A DNA stretch of 21,226 nt from Actinomycetes bacterium (GTDB taxonomy: Bacteria; Actinomycetota; Acidimicrobiia; Acidimicrobiales; Microtrichaceae), in assembly GCA_023389745.1 (NCBI GenBank), contig JAEWED010000029.1:1-21226 (forward strand), written 5' to 3'. The number at the start of each line of letters is the position of its first letter. The stretch's first letter is position 1. Below the pieces are notes generated by a model, which ran no database searches, was not told the DNA's origin, and was given only the letters and a program-made list of their open reading frames with translations. Shown one piece after another: positions 14,222 through 21,226 of the stretch. The position numbers and the translations under genes are program-made.

Positions 14222-14314
14222 GTTCGCTGAAGTAATGTCGCATCTTGGTGTGCCGGGAAGACTGGTCGGCGTGGTCCGTCCGCGTCCCTTGGAGCCGTCC
14301 TGCTCGTCGTCACC

Positions 14315-16654
14315 GTGGTGTTCCTGGCACTTGCGACTCTCGTGGCCGTGGCTGCCCCGCGTCTCGGACCGCGTGTGTTCCTGCTCGGCGCCGTCGCACC
14401 GGGTGTGGCACTGGCGTGGGCGTGGAGCACCTCGGCAGCACTGGGCGCCGGCGAGGCACGCAGTGAGTCGTGGTCGTGGGTCCCGCAGCTGGGACTGGAG
14501 CTGGGGTTCCGGTTCGACGGACTGACGTTCGTCATGTGGGCGCTGATCGCCGGGATCGGTGTGCTCGTCTTCGTCTACGCCGCGTCGTACATGTCGCCCG
14601 GTCCCGGGCTCGGTCGGTTCGCCGCCACGATGCTGCTCTTCGGGGTGGCGATGCTCGGCGTCGTCTCCTCGGACAACCTGTTGGCGTTGTTCGTGTTCTG
14701 GGAGCTGACGTCGGTGGCGTCGTACCTGCTGATCGGCACGAACGACGAGGACGCCGCAGCGCGGTCGGGCGCGTTGCAGGCGCTGTTGATCACCGGGGCG
14801 GGCGGCCTCGCGATGTTGGGCGGGTTCGTGCTGCTCGGACAGGCGGCGGGCACCTACTCGCTGTCCGCGTTGCTCGCCGACCCGCCGCGGGGCACCGCGG
14901 TCGACGTGGCGATCGTGATGGTCCTCGTCGGTGCGCTGACGAAGTCGGCCCAGGTGCCGTTCCACTCCTGGTTGCCCCGTGCGATGAGCGCCCCGACGCC
15001 GGTGAGCGCCTACTTGCACTCGGCGACCATGGTCAACGCGGGTGTGTACCTCGTCGCACGTCTGTCACCGGCGTTCGCGGAGGTGGCACCGTGGCGCCCG
15101 ATCGTGATCGGCTGCGGCACGGCGACCGTGCTCGTCGGGGGCTACCGGGCGTTGCGGCAGTTCGATCTGAAGCTGGTCCTGGCCTACAGCACGATCAGCC
15201 AGCTGGGTCTGATGATGGTGCTCTTCGGTGTGGGGACCGAGGCGACGACGTTCGCCGGGGTGACGTTGCTCGTCGCCCACGGCGTGTTCAAGGCGGCGTT
15301 GTTCATGGTCGTCGGCGTGATCGACCACCAGACCCGCACCCGGGACCTTCGCGTGCTCGGCGGCGTGGCTCGGGCCTGGCCGGCGGTGACGGTGGTGGCC
15401 GGGTCGGCGGCGGCGTCGATGGCGGGCCTCCCGCCGACGCTCGGGTTCATCGCGAAGGAGGAGGCGCTGGCGTCGCTGGTCGACCTCGACGCGGCGTGGG
15501 CGCTGCCGGTCCTGGTGGCGGTCGTGGTCGGCTCGATGCTGACGGTGGCCTACAGCGCCCGGTTCGTGTGGGGAGCGTGTGGTCCGCGGCTCGTCCCGAC
15601 GGTCCGCGACCAGGACTACCGGGAGCCGTCGGCCGCGGTGCCGACGGTGTGGTTCGTCGCGCCGGCGGCGATCCTCGCCGGAGCAGGCCTGCTGCTGGGG
15701 GTGGCCCCGGGCCTCGTCGGCGGTGCGGTCGAGCAGGCGGTGGAGTCGCTGTGGCCGCCGAGTGGCCACCATCTGGCCCTCTGGCACGGCGTCACCGCCG
15801 CCCTCGGCCTGTCGGTGATCGTCATCGCCGGTGGCGCGGCGCTGTTCTGGCAGCGCCATCGCCTTGAGCAGTGGCAGAACGGCCTGCCGGCGCTGCCGAG
15901 TGCGCAGGGCGGCTACGAACGGTCGTTGAAGGGGGTGTTGCACGGCGCGGACGTCGTCACCGGCGTGGTGCAGAACGGGTCGTTGCCCGTGTACCTGGGC
16001 GTGATCCTCTCGACCTTCGCGCTCGCTGCGGGGGTGCCGCTGCTGGCGGGGGTCGAGGTTCCCCCGTTGCGCCTGGCGGCGTCACCGTTGCAGCTGCTCG
16101 TCGGCGTGCTCATCGTCGCTGCCGCGTGCGCCGCTGCGCTCGCTCGGCGACGGTTCGCGGCGGTGGTGCTGGTCGGGGTCGTGGGCTACGGGATGGCTGC
16201 TCTGTACCTGATCCAGGGCGCTCCGGACCTGGCGATCACGCAGCTGTTGATCGAGACGCTCGGCATCGTGGTGTTCGTGCTGGTGGTGCGCCACCTGCCG
16301 GCGCGCTTCGACCCTGTGCGGCTGCGAGGTTCGCAGCTCCCACGTGTGGCCGTCGCGGTGGTCTCGGCGCTCGTCGTCTTCGCCGTGACGTTGGCCGTGT
16401 CGGGCCGTTCGGAGCGCACCGTCGCCGACGGCTACCTGGCGCGCTCCTCCCCCGAGGGCGGTGGCAACAACGTCGTCAACGTGATCATCGTGGACTTCCG
16501 CGCGTTCGACACCCTGGGTGAGATCACGGTGCTGGTCGTCGCCGCCCTGGGCGTGGCGAGCCTGATCGGGGCCAGGCGCAGGTCGGCGCCTTCCGGAGCC
16601 GACGAGGACCGGAGTCCGACCTCGGGTGAACCCGTGGGGGAGGCAGCACCGTGA
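14315..16654 (+). CDS. mrpA: Mrp antiporter subunit A
   Basis: Largest subunit of the Mrp multisubunit Na+(K+)/H+ antiporter, homologous to NuoL of complex I, with an MrpA C-terminal extension. 779 residues from this start, with many membrane helices. Conserved ionisable residues include E130 in FVFWELTSVASYLL and K210 in LTKSAQVPFHSWLPRAM; GTATVLVGGYRALRQFDLKLVLAYSTISQLG and AGLPPTLGFIAKEEA follow. The C-terminal part has YLIQGAPDLAITQLLIETLG and NVVNVIIVDFRAFDTLGEITVL. The start is doubtful: the GTG at 14315 leaves only a short first helix. A CTG at 14300 has GGAG five bases upstream and gives a first helix of normal length; a GTG at 14249, 9 bases after TAATGT (14234-14239), would suit a leaderless transcript. 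First gene of the operon; its stop overlaps mrpB by four bases. Confidence 0.93.
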   Translation: MVFLALATLVAVAAPRLGPRVFLLGAVAPGVALAWAWSTSAALGAGEARSESWSWVPQLGLELGFRFDGLTFVMWALIAGIGVLVFVYAASYMSPGPGLGRFAATMLLFGVAMLGVVSSDNLLALFVFWELTSVASYLLIGTNDEDAAARSGALQALLITGAGGLAMLGGFVLLGQAAGTYSLSALLADPPRGTAVDVAIVMVLVGALTKSAQVPFHSWLPRAMSAPTPVSAYLHSATMVNAGVYLVARLSPAFAEVAPWRPIVIGCGTATVLVGGYRALRQFDLKLVLAYSTISQLGLMMVLFGVGTEATTFAGVTLLVAHGVFKAALFMVVGVIDHQTRTRDLRVLGGVARAWPAVTVVAGSAAASMAGLPPTLGFIAKEEALASLVDLDAAWALPVLVAVVVGSMLTVAYSARFVWGACGPRLVPTVRDQDYREPSAAVPTVWFVAPAAILAGAGLLLGVAPGLVGGAVEQAVESLWPPSGHHLALWHGVTAALGLSVIVIAGGAALFWQRHRLEQWQNGLPALPSAQGGYERSLKGVLHGADVVTGVVQNGSLPVYLGVILSTFALAAGVPLLAGVEVPPLRLAASPLQLLVGVLIVAAACAAALARRRFAAVVLVGVVGYGMAALYLIQGAPDLAITQLLIETLGIVVFVLVVRHLPARFDPVRLRGSQLPRVAVAVVSALVVFAVTLAVSGRSERTVADGYLARSSPEGGGNNVVNVIIVDFRAFDTLGEITVLVVAALGVASLIGARRRSAPSGADEDRSPTSGEPVGEAAP

Positions 16655-17106
16655 ATCGACGGTCGTTGATCCTCTCCGCGTGTGTCCGCGCCGAGTTCCA
16701 CACGCTGCTGGTGGTGTCGGTGTACCTGCTCCTCGCGGGGCACAACCAGCCGGGCGGTGGTTTCGCCGGAGGGCTCGTCGCGGGCGCCGCCGCGACGCTG
16801 CGATTCGCCGCGGACGGGAGCGACGCGGTGCGTCGTTCCTTCCCGTTCGAGCCGTTCCGGGTGTTGGGCGCCGGGCTGGGCGCCGCCCTGGTGGCAGCGA
16901 TCGCGCCGCTGGCGTTCGGAGCCGCGCTCTTCGAGAGCGCCTCGACGGAGTTGCACCTCCCGCTGTTCGGCACGGCCAAGGTGTCATCGGTGCTCGTGTT
17001 CGACACGGGCGTGTACCTGGTCGTCATCGGTGCGGTGCTGTTGCTGCTGGAGCAGTTCGGCGGCATCGCCGCGTCGCCGTCGCCTGAAGACGGGGAGCCA
17101 CGTTGA
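16651..17106 (+). CDS. mrpB: Mrp antiporter subunit B
   Basis: A 151-residue membrane subunit, separate from MrpA rather than fused. Hallmarks are VRAEFHTLLVVSVYLLLAGHNQPGGGFAGGLVAGAA (the HNxPGGGF motif of MrpB) and TAKVSSVLVFDTGVYLVVIGAVLLLL. About four transmembrane helices are seen. The GTG at 16651 overlaps the mrpA TGA (GTGA), giving translational coupling, and its own stop overlaps the mrpC start. MrpB helps assemble the complex with MrpA, C and D. Confidence 0.95.
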   Translation: MNRRSLILSACVRAEFHTLLVVSVYLLLAGHNQPGGGFAGGLVAGAAATLRFAADGSDAVRRSFPFEPFRVLGAGLGAALVAAIAPLAFGAALFESASTELHLPLFGTAKVSSVLVFDTGVYLVVIGAVLLLLEQFGGIAASPSPEDGEPR

Positions 17107-17492
17107 TCGTGCTGCCCGCGCTCGTCGCCTCGGCCCTCTTCGGCCTGGGGGTCTACCTGCTGCTGCAGCGCACGCTCACGCGCATCATCATCGGTCTCGC
17201 GCTGCTCGCCCACGCGGCGAACCTGCTCGTGGTGATCGCCGGCGGCGGCCCGGGAGTCGCGCCGTTCGTCGACCGCATCACCGGCGCCGAGGTCGCCGCC
17301 GACCCGTTGCCCCAGGCGCTGGCGCTCACCGCGATCGTGATCGCGTTCGCCGTCACCTCGTTCCTGCTCGCCCTCGCCTCCCGCAGCTGGACCCAACGCG
17401 GCGACGACGACGTCGAGGACGACCTCGAGGACCGACGGATCGCACAGCTGGGAGGCGACCAGGCCGAGCGGTGGTGGAGGAGGCTGCGATGA
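17103..17492 (+). CDS. mrpC: Mrp antiporter subunit C (NuoK-like)
   Basis: A 129-residue NuoK-homologous subunit with three helices. Visible are FGLGVYLLLQRTLTRIIIGLALLAHAANLLVV and ADPLPQALALTAIVIAFAVTSFLLAL, the MrpC signature. The C-terminus carries a charged tail (RGDDDVEDDLEDRRIAQ) that likely lies in the cytoplasm. The TTG start at 17103 overlaps the mrpB TGA in TTGA. Its stop overlaps mrpD. Confidence 0.95.
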   Translation: MIVLPALVASALFGLGVYLLLQRTLTRIIIGLALLAHAANLLVVIAGGGPGVAPFVDRITGAEVAADPLPQALALTAIVIAFAVTSFLLALASRSWTQRGDDDVEDDLEDRRIAQLGGDQAERWWRRLR

Positions 17493-18973
17493 ACGCCCTG
17501 GTGCCCCTCCCCGTCGTGGCGGTGCTCGTCGCCGCCGCCCTCTCGCTCCTCGCCGCCGGCCACCGCCGGGTGCAGCGAGTGCTGTCGATCACCGGTGTCG
17601 CCGCGGCGCTCGCCGCGTCGGCGGTGCTCCTCGTCGCCGTCGAACGAGAGGGTGTGCAGTCGGTCCAACTGGGTGGGTGGCCCGCGCCGCTGGGCATCAC
17701 GATCGTCGTCGACCTGTTCAGCGCGCTGATGCTGGTCGTGAGCCTGGCGACGGTGCTCGCGGTCCTGGTGTTCGCTATCGGTCAGCAGGGCGTCGACCGG
17801 AGCCCGGTCTTCCATCCGGTCTACCTGGCGATGACCGCCGGCGTGGCGCTGTCGTTCCTCACCGGCGACCTGTTCAACCTGTTCGTCGCCTTCGAGATCA
17901 CCCTGGTGTCGAGCTACGTGCTGATCACCCTCGGCGGGCGACGCGACCAGGTCCGCTCCGCCACCACCTATGTGGTGGTCAACCTGCTGGCCTCGATCCT
18001 GTTCGTGGTGGGGGTCGCCTGGGTCTACGCCGCGACCGGCACCGTGAACCTGGCCGACCTGGCGACGAGGATGGACGCGGTCCCGGAGTCGGTGCGGACC
18101 ACCCTGTCGATGGTGTTCCTGGTCGTGTTCGGCATCAAGGCGGCGATCTTCCCGCTGTTCTTCTGGCTCCCGGACTCGTACCCCACCGCGAAGCTGCCGA
18201 TCACCGCCGTGTTCGCAGGACTGCTCACCAAGGTCGGTGTGTACGCGCTGATCCGCGTGCAGACGCTCGTGTTCCCCGGTGATGGCCCCTCGACGGTGTT
18301 CCTCGTGATCGCCGGTCTGACGATGGTCGTCGGTGTGCTCGGCGCGATCGCGCAGAACGACATGAAGCGGATCCTGAGCTTCCACATCGTGAGCCAGATC
18401 GGCTACATGCTGCTCGGGCTCGGCCTCTTCACCGTGGCCGGGCTGGCCGGGGCGATCCTGTTCATCGTGCACCAGATCCCGGTGAAGGCAGCGCTGTTCC
18501 TCAGCGCGGGGCTCGTCGAGGAGGCGACCGGTGCGACGGAGCTGAACCGGGTCGGCGGGCTGATCCGCCGCATGCCGGTCGCCGCCGCGCTGTTCGCGCT
18601 CGCTGCGCTGAGCCTGGCGGGCATCCCTCCGCTGTCGGGGTTCGTCGGGAAGCTGGCCCTCGTCGATGCCGGGTTCGCAGCCGGGACCGACGCGGTCGTC
18701 GTCATCAGCCTCGTGGTGAGCCTGCTCACCCTGTTCTCGATGACCAAGATCTGGAACGGCGTGTTCTGGGGCACACCCGAGCAGCCGACCGAACCCCTCG
18801 CCGCCGGCGACGGTCGGCTGCGGTCGCCCGTGTTGATGCAGACGTCGACGATCGCGCTCGTCGTGCTCACCCTCGCGATCGCCGTGTTCGCCGGGCCGCT
18901 CTACGAGCTCAGCGAACGCGCGGCGGCCGGCCTGCTCGACCCCGCCCCGTACGTGCAGGCGGTCCTGCCATGA
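17489..18973 (+). CDS. mrpD: Mrp antiporter subunit D (NuoM/N-like)
   Basis: A 494-residue proton-channel subunit homologous to NuoM/NuoN, with about 14 helices. E136 in LFVAFEITLVSSY and K217 in FGIKAAIFPLFFWLPDSYPTAK are the residues required for antiport in studied Mrp systems (E137 and K219 in Bacillus). Also seen are AGLLTKVGVYALIR, NDMKRILSFHIVSQIGYML and IPPLSGFVGKLALV. The ATG at 17489 has a strong site (GGAGGAGG, ending 7 bases upstream) and overlaps the mrpC stop by four bases. A longer upstream open frame overlaps mrpB and mrpC and is not coding. Confidence 0.95.
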   Translation: MNALVPLPVVAVLVAAALSLLAAGHRRVQRVLSITGVAAALAASAVLLVAVEREGVQSVQLGGWPAPLGITIVVDLFSALMLVVSLATVLAVLVFAIGQQGVDRSPVFHPVYLAMTAGVALSFLTGDLFNLFVAFEITLVSSYVLITLGGRRDQVRSATTYVVVNLLASILFVVGVAWVYAATGTVNLADLATRMDAVPESVRTTLSMVFLVVFGIKAAIFPLFFWLPDSYPTAKLPITAVFAGLLTKVGVYALIRVQTLVFPGDGPSTVFLVIAGLTMVVGVLGAIAQNDMKRILSFHIVSQIGYMLLGLGLFTVAGLAGAILFIVHQIPVKAALFLSAGLVEEATGATELNRVGGLIRRMPVAAALFALAALSLAGIPPLSGFVGKLALVDAGFAAGTDAVVVISLVVSLLTLFSMTKIWNGVFWGTPEQPTEPLAAGDGRLRSPVLMQTSTIALVVLTLAIAVFAGPLYELSERAAAGLLDPAPYVQAVLP

Positions 18974-19518
18974 CCCGCCTGCTCACCGCCGCCTGGCTGA
19001 CGTTCGTCTGGGTGATGCTCTGGGGGTCGCCGAGCCCGGCGAACCTGGCGGGCGGTGTCGCCGTCGCGGCGCTCGTCACCTGGGGCTTCCCGGTCGGTCG
19101 ATCGGGCAGGCCGGACATCCACCCGATCGCCATCGCACGGTTCGGGGCGTGGTTCGTCGGCGCGCTCGTCGTCGCCACCTGCCGGGTCGCTCTGCTGGCC
19201 GTGAGGCCCCGGCTCCACCTGGACCAGAGCGTCGTCCCGGTGCAGCTGCGAGCGACGTCGGTGCTGGTCACCGCGTTCGTCGCCAACTCGATCAGCCTCA
19301 CGCCGGGCACCTTGACCGTCGAGGTCGTGCCCGACGACGAGGCGGACGACGCCGGGCCCCGCTCACTGCTGATCCACAGCCTCGACACCAGCGATGCCGC
19401 TGCGGTGCGGCGCGACTGCGCCGCCATCGAATCCCTCGTGGTCGCCGCGTTCGGGACCGACGACGATCGGCGACGACTCGCGGACGCCGCACCGACCGGC
19501 GAGGACCGGACCCGATGA
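18970..19518 (+). CDS. mrpE: Mrp antiporter subunit E
   Basis: A 182-residue subunit. Two or three hydrophobic segments (about 4-42 and 50-78) are followed by a soluble part. The core SVVPVQLRATSVLVTAFVANSISLTPGTLTVEV is the MrpE signature, with IHSLD downstream. The last 35 residues (RRDCAAIESLV... to the end) form a charged tail, slightly longer than in typical MrpE of about 160 residues. The ATG at 18970 overlaps the mrpD stop (ATGA); the stop overlaps mrpF. MrpE is needed for full antiport, though its exact role is unclear. Confidence 0.94.
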   Translation: MTRLLTAAWLTFVWVMLWGSPSPANLAGGVAVAALVTWGFPVGRSGRPDIHPIAIARFGAWFVGALVVATCRVALLAVRPRLHLDQSVVPVQLRATSVLVTAFVANSISLTPGTLTVEVVPDDEADDAGPRSLLIHSLDTSDAAAVRRDCAAIESLVVAAFGTDDDRRRLADAAPTGEDRTR

Positions 19519-19775
19519 TCGCCGTCACGACCGTCTGCTTCGTGCTGATCGGACTCGCCGCGGTGCTCGCGTCGGTGCGACTCGTGATCGGACCGACGAT
19601 CGCCGATCGGGTCGTGGCGGCCGACCTGCTGCTCACGTTCGTCGTGATGTCAGCCGGGGTCGCCGCGGTGCGCACCGGCAGCGGGACCTACCTGCGCGTC
19701 ATGCTGGTCGTCGCGGTGGTCGGGTTCCTCGGCACGACGATGGCGGCGAAGTTCATCGAGGAGCGCGGCACATGA
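19515..19775 (+). CDS. mrpF: Mrp antiporter subunit F
   Basis: An 86-residue, three-helix subunit: TTVCFVLIGLAAVLASVRLVIGPTIADRVVAADLL, then GTYLRVMLVVAVVGFLGTTMAAKFIE. The GPTIADRVVAxD block is the MrpF signature. The ATG at 19515 is chosen because it overlaps the mrpE TGA in ATGA, as everywhere in the operon; the longer open frame from 19149 is a shadow inside mrpE. Confidence 0.94.
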   Translation: MIAVTTVCFVLIGLAAVLASVRLVIGPTIADRVVAADLLLTFVVMSAGVAAVRTGSGTYLRVMLVVAVVGFLGTTMAAKFIEERGT

Positions 19776-20068
19776 CCCCGATCGAGATCGTCGCCGCAGT
19801 CCTGCTGCTCGCCGGCTGTTCGCTGGCGCTGTTCGGTGCGCTCGGTGTGCTGCGCTTCCCCGGGCTGTTCGCACGCATGCATGCGGCGACGAAACCACCG
19901 ACGCTCGGACTCGTGCTCGTCGCCGCGGGTGTCGCCGCGGTCGCCGCCGACCTGGCCGACGCCGCGTTCGTCGTGCTCGTCGTCGCCCTGCAGTTCCTCA
20001 CCGCGCCGGTCGGAGCGCACCTGCTCGCCCGAGCAGTGCGGCGCCGCGCCGAGGACGTCGCCGACTGA
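19772..20068 (+). CDS. mrpG: Mrp antiporter subunit G
   Basis: A 98-residue, three-helix subunit and last gene of the operon. GALGVLRFPGLFARMHAATKPPTLGLVLVAAG is the MrpG signature (RFPDxxxRxHAATK in most), followed by FVVLVVALQFLTAPVGAHLLARA. The ATG at 19772 overlaps the mrpF stop. With this gene all seven subunits A-G are present in canonical order. Confidence 0.95.
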   Translation: MTPIEIVAAVLLLAGCSLALFGALGVLRFPGLFARMHAATKPPTLGLVLVAAGVAAVAADLADAAFVVLVVALQFLTAPVGAHLLARAVRRRAEDVAD

Positions 20069-20074
20069 GCGTCG

Positions 20075-20087
20075 TCCCGGACCGGGA
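20075..20087 (+). terminator. Small palindrome after mrpG
   Basis: TCCCGGACCGGGA is a perfect odd-length palindrome 6 bases after the mrpG stop; TCCC/GGGA could pair around a 5-base loop. It lacks a T run. It is the only terminator-like structure I see at the operon end. Confidence 0.3.
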
Positions 20088-20159
20088 TCTCCGACATCTT
20101 GTGTGAAGAACGATCCGGCCGGCTTCGGTGCAGTGCCTGCGTCTGAGTGGGGGAAGCGC

Positions 20160-20225
20160 ATGAAGCGTGCAGCCATCGGTGCGTTCGTGATGGCGATGGC
20201 GGTGGTGCTGCGTCCTCGACGCTGA
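20160..20225 (+). CDS. Possible 21-residue hydrophobic peptide
   Basis: An ATG at 20160 with a strong GGGGGAAG site (20149-20156) three bases upstream opens MKRAAIGAFVMAMAVVL then RPRR and a stop. The start looks exactly like a bacterial signal peptide (Lys-Arg, then a hydrophobic run) but the frame closes at once. It could be a small membrane or leader peptide for the exonuclease gene 64 bases downstream, a decayed start of a lost secreted protein, or chance. It lies within the 221-base gap after mrpG. Confidence 0.3.
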   Translation: MKRAAIGAFVMAMAVVLRPRR

Positions 20226-20289
20226 GTCCGTCCACTCCGGTGCGTTGGCTCCGGAAGCGCCGGATCCCGTGTTGTGGCAGGGTGCTCGC

Positions 20290-21168
20290 ATGCAGGTCCA
20301 CCTGGTCGACGGCACCTACGAGCTCTTCCGCTACTTCTACTCACCCGGTGGTGGGCACACGAACGCCGCGGGGGAGCAGGTCGGCGCGGTGCGCGGCGTG
20401 ATGCGCTCGATGGTCGGCATGCTCGACGACGGTGCCACGCACCTGGGCGTCGCGACGGACCACGTCATCACGTCGTTCCGCAACGACCTGTGGCCCGGCT
20501 ACAAGACCGGCGAGGGCGTCGACCCCGAGCTGTACGCACAGTTCCCGTGGCTCGAGGACGCGTTGCGTGCACTCGGGGTGACCGTGTGGGCGATGGTCGA
20601 GGTCGAGGCCGACGACGCCCTCGGTGCCGCGGCGCTGGTCGCCTCGGCCGACGACTCGGTCGAGCGGGCGATCATCTGCACCCCCGACAAGGACCTGGCG
20701 CAGTGCGTCGGTCCCAAGGTCGTGCAGTTCGACCGCCGCGCGGGGCAGTTCCGCGACCGCGAGGCGGTGATCGAGAAGTACGGGGTGCCGCCCGAGTCGA
20801 TCCCGGACTGGCTGGCGCTCGTGGGCGACACCGCCGACGGCTTCCCCGGCCTCGCCGGGTGGGGCGCCAAGACCGCAGCAGCGGTGCTGCGGTCCTACGT
20901 GCACGTCGAGGCGATCCCCCACGCCCCCGGCCAGTGGGACGTCACCGGCGTGCGCGGCGCCGCGAAGCTCGCCGCGACCCTGGCCGAGCACTACGACGAG
21001 GCGCTGCTCTTCAAGCGGCTCGCGACCCTCGACACGTCGGTCGACGTCGGTCGCGTCGAGGAGTGGCGATGGACGGGCCCGACCGACGAGCTCGCGCAGT
21101 GGTGCGACCGCCTGGACTGTCCCGACGTGCTCCGCAAGGCCGAGAAGCTCGCGGCCGCAGTGACCTGA
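20290..21168 (+). CDS. Stand-alone 5'-3' exonuclease (flap endonuclease family)
   Basis: A 292-residue PIN/H3TH nuclease homologous to the N-terminal domain of DNA polymerase I and to T5 exonuclease, without a polymerase part. It removes 5' flaps or RNA primers. The metal-binding acids of the family are all visible: D7 (VDGTYE), D57 (ATDH), E106, D108 and D109 (EVEADDALG), D133 and D135 (TPDKDLAQ), and D180 and D183 (GDTADGFPG). The helical arch region has FRNDLWPGYKTG (63-74). H3TH reads GFPGLAGWGAKTAA, where Pol I has the IPGVPGIGPKTA type. The ATG at 20290 has AGGGTG upstream; TTG at 20245 would add 15 unconvincing residues. It is transcribed away from mrpG and convergent with a gene at the window edge. 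Confidence 0.9.
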   Translation: MQVHLVDGTYELFRYFYSPGGGHTNAAGEQVGAVRGVMRSMVGMLDDGATHLGVATDHVITSFRNDLWPGYKTGEGVDPELYAQFPWLEDALRALGVTVWAMVEVEADDALGAAALVASADDSVERAIICTPDKDLAQCVGPKVVQFDRRAGQFRDREAVIEKYGVPPESIPDWLALVGDTADGFPGLAGWGAKTAAAVLRSYVHVEAIPHAPGQWDVTGVRGAAKLAATLAEHYDEALLFKRLATLDTSVDVGRVEEWRWTGPTDELAQWCDRLDCPDVLRKAEKLAAAVT

Positions 21169-21195
21169 TCCGCGGTCGGCAGGTGGGCCGGCCGG

Positions 21196-21226
21196 TCAGG
21201 CGCCGGTGACCTCGTCGAAGATCTGG
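21196..21226 (-). CDS. 3' end of a minus-strand gene (cut by window edge)
   Basis: Reading inwards from the right edge on the minus strand gives QIFDEVTGA then TGA (plus 21196-21198). Good actinobacterial codon use and the convergent position, 27 bases past the exonuclease stop, suggest the last codons of a real gene. Nothing can be said of its function. Confidence 0.4.
   Translation of the reverse strand, partial: QIFDEVTGA

Noticed and set aside
13502..15019. 505-codon minus-strand frame
   Set aside because: It is antisense to the lipoprotein and mrpA; its composition is dominated by Arg, His, Gly and Gln as expected from the reverse of GC-rich coding DNA.
17153..18472. 439-codon minus-strand frame
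   Set aside because: It is antisense to mrpC and mrpD, which carry all family motifs; no domain in the antisense product.

Overview
This window is a high-GC (about 70%), gene-dense bacterial chromosome segment. The gene set is actinobacterial: a crotonyl-CoA carboxylase/reductase next to methylmalonyl-CoA epimerase, a SigC-like ECF sigma factor, a SigB/SigF-type sigma factor with partner-switch regulators, and a complete Mrp antiporter operon. GTG/TTG starts and 4-base gene overlaps are common. I lean towards an Acidimicrobiia-like (Ilumatobacter-type) actinobacterium, but that placement is inference. I see no tRNA, rRNA, CRISPR, transposase or phage gene.

Layout: (1) 72-1866, ccr and methylmalonyl-CoA epimerase, C4/C5 acyl-CoA carboxylation chemistry, closed by a long perfect hairpin at 1885-1934. 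(2) 1978-3288, a divergent pair: a four-helix membrane zinc-finger anti-sigma factor (minus) and a SigC-like ECF sigma factor (plus). (3) 3318-5347 minus, a translationally coupled SRPBCC protein and sulfatase. (4) 5473-8072 plus, a small coiled-coil membrane protein followed by a partner-switch module: an RsbW-type ATPase with an extra N-terminal region, an STAS antagonist, a degenerate RsbW-like protein and a SigB/SigF-family sigma factor. (5) 8160-9500, a YjbR/MmcQ protein, a 55-residue CsbD stress protein on the minus strand, and a PsiE-like membrane protein. A good SigB/SigF-type promoter lies upstream of csbD, so the neighbouring sigma factor probably drives it. (6) 9506-12395, a gamma-glutamyltransferase-family Ntn hydrolase and a convergent cytochrome P450 gene broken by one missing base. 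(7) 12554-14191, a large lipoprotein of unknown function. (8) 14315-20068, mrpABCDEFG, seven genes each overlapping the next by four bases (Na+/H+ antiport, pH and salt homeostasis). (9) 20290-21168, a stand-alone 5'-3' exonuclease of the flap-endonuclease family, then the last codons of a minus-strand gene at the right edge.

How the parts fit: the centre is a general-stress regulation block whose sigma factor, regulators and a likely target (csbD) sit together. The Mrp operon, PsiE-like and CsbD proteins fit a stress-adapted free-living bacterium. The most interesting points are the apparent division of labour between an intact and a degenerate RsbW-like ATPase, the csbD promoter, and the SigC-like factor paired with a histidine-bearing membrane anti-sigma factor. 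No clearly unprecedented system is visible. All intergenic gaps are shorter than 300 bases.
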